Shown: positions 14,538-15,141 of the stretch, piece after piece
How the letters are laid out: every line of letters starts with the position of its first letter
Numbering within the stretch: the stretch's first letter is position 1
Assembly: GCA_005885115.1 (NCBI GenBank)
Contig: VAXX01000104.1
Location: forward strand, 1 to 15,141
Length of the DNA stretch: 15,141 nt
Source: Actinomycetota bacterium
Lineage (GTDB): Bacteria; Actinomycetota; Actinomycetes; Mycobacteriales; Micromonosporaceae
Reading direction: 5' to 3'
The notes under the pieces: generated by a model
What the model was told of the DNA's origin: nothing
Database searches by the model: none
Seen by the model: only the letters and a program-made list of their open reading frames with translations
Translations under genes and position numbers: made by a program

Positions 14538-15141
14538 CCGACGGACTGGCGGGGATCGCCTCCCGGATCTCACAGATCCAGACGCAGCTCGGTATCGGTA
14601 CCCCGAAGACCAGTGGCACCAGCGGCACCAGCGGTACCGACTTCGCCAGCCAGTTGGACGCACTGGGCGCCGACGGCACCGGTACGGACACCTCCGGCGA
14701 CTCGGTCGTGTCCAGCGCCGAGAAGTACCTCGGCATCCCGTACGTGTTCGGGGTACCGATCCGGCGACCGGCCTGGACTGCTCAGGCCTGGTCCAGCGAG
14801 CCTTTGCCGACCTGGGTACTAAGCTCCCGCGCCTGGCTGCCGATCAGGCGAAGGTGGGACAAGCCGTACCGAGCCTCGCGCAGGCGCAGCCTGGCGACCT
14901 GCTCGCCTTCGGGCAGCCGGTCGACCACATCGCCATCTACGTGGGCGACGGCAAGATGATCGCCGCCCCGCACACCGGCGACAAAGTGAAGATCGAGAAC
15001 GTGTACACCACCCCGACCGCGATCCGCCGGGTCACCGGGACGGACCAGCTCAGCACGCTGGGTACCGCCCGGCCGCTCGGCCTGAACGTGGCCAGCGGGC
15101 TGGCGTCGGTCCCGTACGGCAACCTGTTCACCCAGGCGGGC
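14534..15141 (+). CDS. NlpC/P60-family peptidoglycan hydrolase, incomplete and with an apparent frameshift
   Basis: A cell-wall endopeptidase of the NlpC/P60 family, likely the counterpart of FlgJ that opens the wall for the rod. The start is GTG at 14534, overlapping fliJ by four bases. It opens TDGLAGIASRISQIQTQLGI, followed by a Gly-Thr-Ser linker and SSAEKYLGIPYVFG (to 14752). The open frame then changes by one base. In the shifted frame from 14752 the text is GTDPATGLDCSGLVQRAFAD, with the catalytic Cys (14779-14781), His in VDHIAIYVG (14926-14928) and His in APHTGD (14971-14973), open to the window edge for 130 codons. Read unshifted, the frame ends at 14959 in non-homologous text. No signal peptide is seen, so export through the flagellar gate is plausible. 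It may be an assembly error or a real mutation. Confidence 0.85.
14612..14638 (+). repeat. Three tandem 9-base units in the hydrolase linker
   Basis: AGTGGCACC-AGCGGCACC-AGCGGTACC encodes (SGT)3. It makes a flexible linker between the N-terminal helix and the NlpC/P60 domain, and such repeats may vary in number between strains. Confidence 0.75.
14750..14753 (+). other. Frameshift site (GGGG, one base short of the expected frame)
   Basis: The sequence TTCGGGGTACC needs one more G (FGGTDPATG...DCSG) to keep the NlpC/P60 frame. It is a homopolymer, the commonest place for a single-base error. Coding text is family-like on both sides of the run. Confidence 0.85.

Noticed and set aside
14744..14760. 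Programmed -1 frameshift in the NlpC/P60 gene
   Set aside because: There is no X-XXY-YYZ slippery heptamer, and the P-site tRNA would have to re-pair with CGG. A missing G in the homopolymer is simpler.

Overview
The window is a GC-rich block of flagellar genes from an actinobacterium. Short spacings, GTG and TTG starts, four-base ATGA/GTGA overlaps, frequent GGTACC/GTAC words and CTCA-N16-GCCGA promoters of the FliA/WhiG sigma type all point to a high-GC Gram-positive. A motile-spore genus of the Micromonosporaceae (Actinoplanes-like) is my best guess from sequence style; no marker gene proves it. No transposases, phage genes, tRNAs, rRNAs or CRISPR arrays were seen. Both ends of the window cut through genes.

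Left half (1-7184), all on the minus strand, read right to left: a flgN-like chaperone gene with its own promoter and terminator; fliC (flagellin); fliD (filament cap); fliS (flagellin chaperone); a small FliT-like gene; a 727-residue protein with two GT2 domains and helical repeats, probably a flagellin glycosyltransferase; a second flgN-like gene; and the start of flgK. This is the late, filament-assembly half of the regulon.

Centre (7185-8429): a divergent control region and fliA, a FliA/WhiG-family sigma factor. Between the second flgN-like gene and fliA lies a direct repeat resembling the TcrA box of Actinoplanes missouriensis. Tandem hairpins follow fliA.

Right half (8430-15141), all on the plus strand: one compact operon flgB-flgC-fliE-fliF-fliG-fliH-fliI-fliJ, followed by an NlpC/P60 hydrolase gene that runs off the window and carries an apparent one-base deletion. 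It encodes the proximal rod, MS ring, rotor switch and export ATPase complex, plus a likely wall-opening enzyme.

The most notable pattern is five matches to one promoter type (CTCA, exactly 16 bases, then GCCGA or TCCGA). They lie before both flgN genes, fliC, the glycosyltransferase and flgB. If FliA reads them, it controls the basal-body operon and the filament genes together, unlike the enteric early/late hierarchy. The glycosyltransferase promoter sits so close to its GTG that the transcript is probably leaderless.
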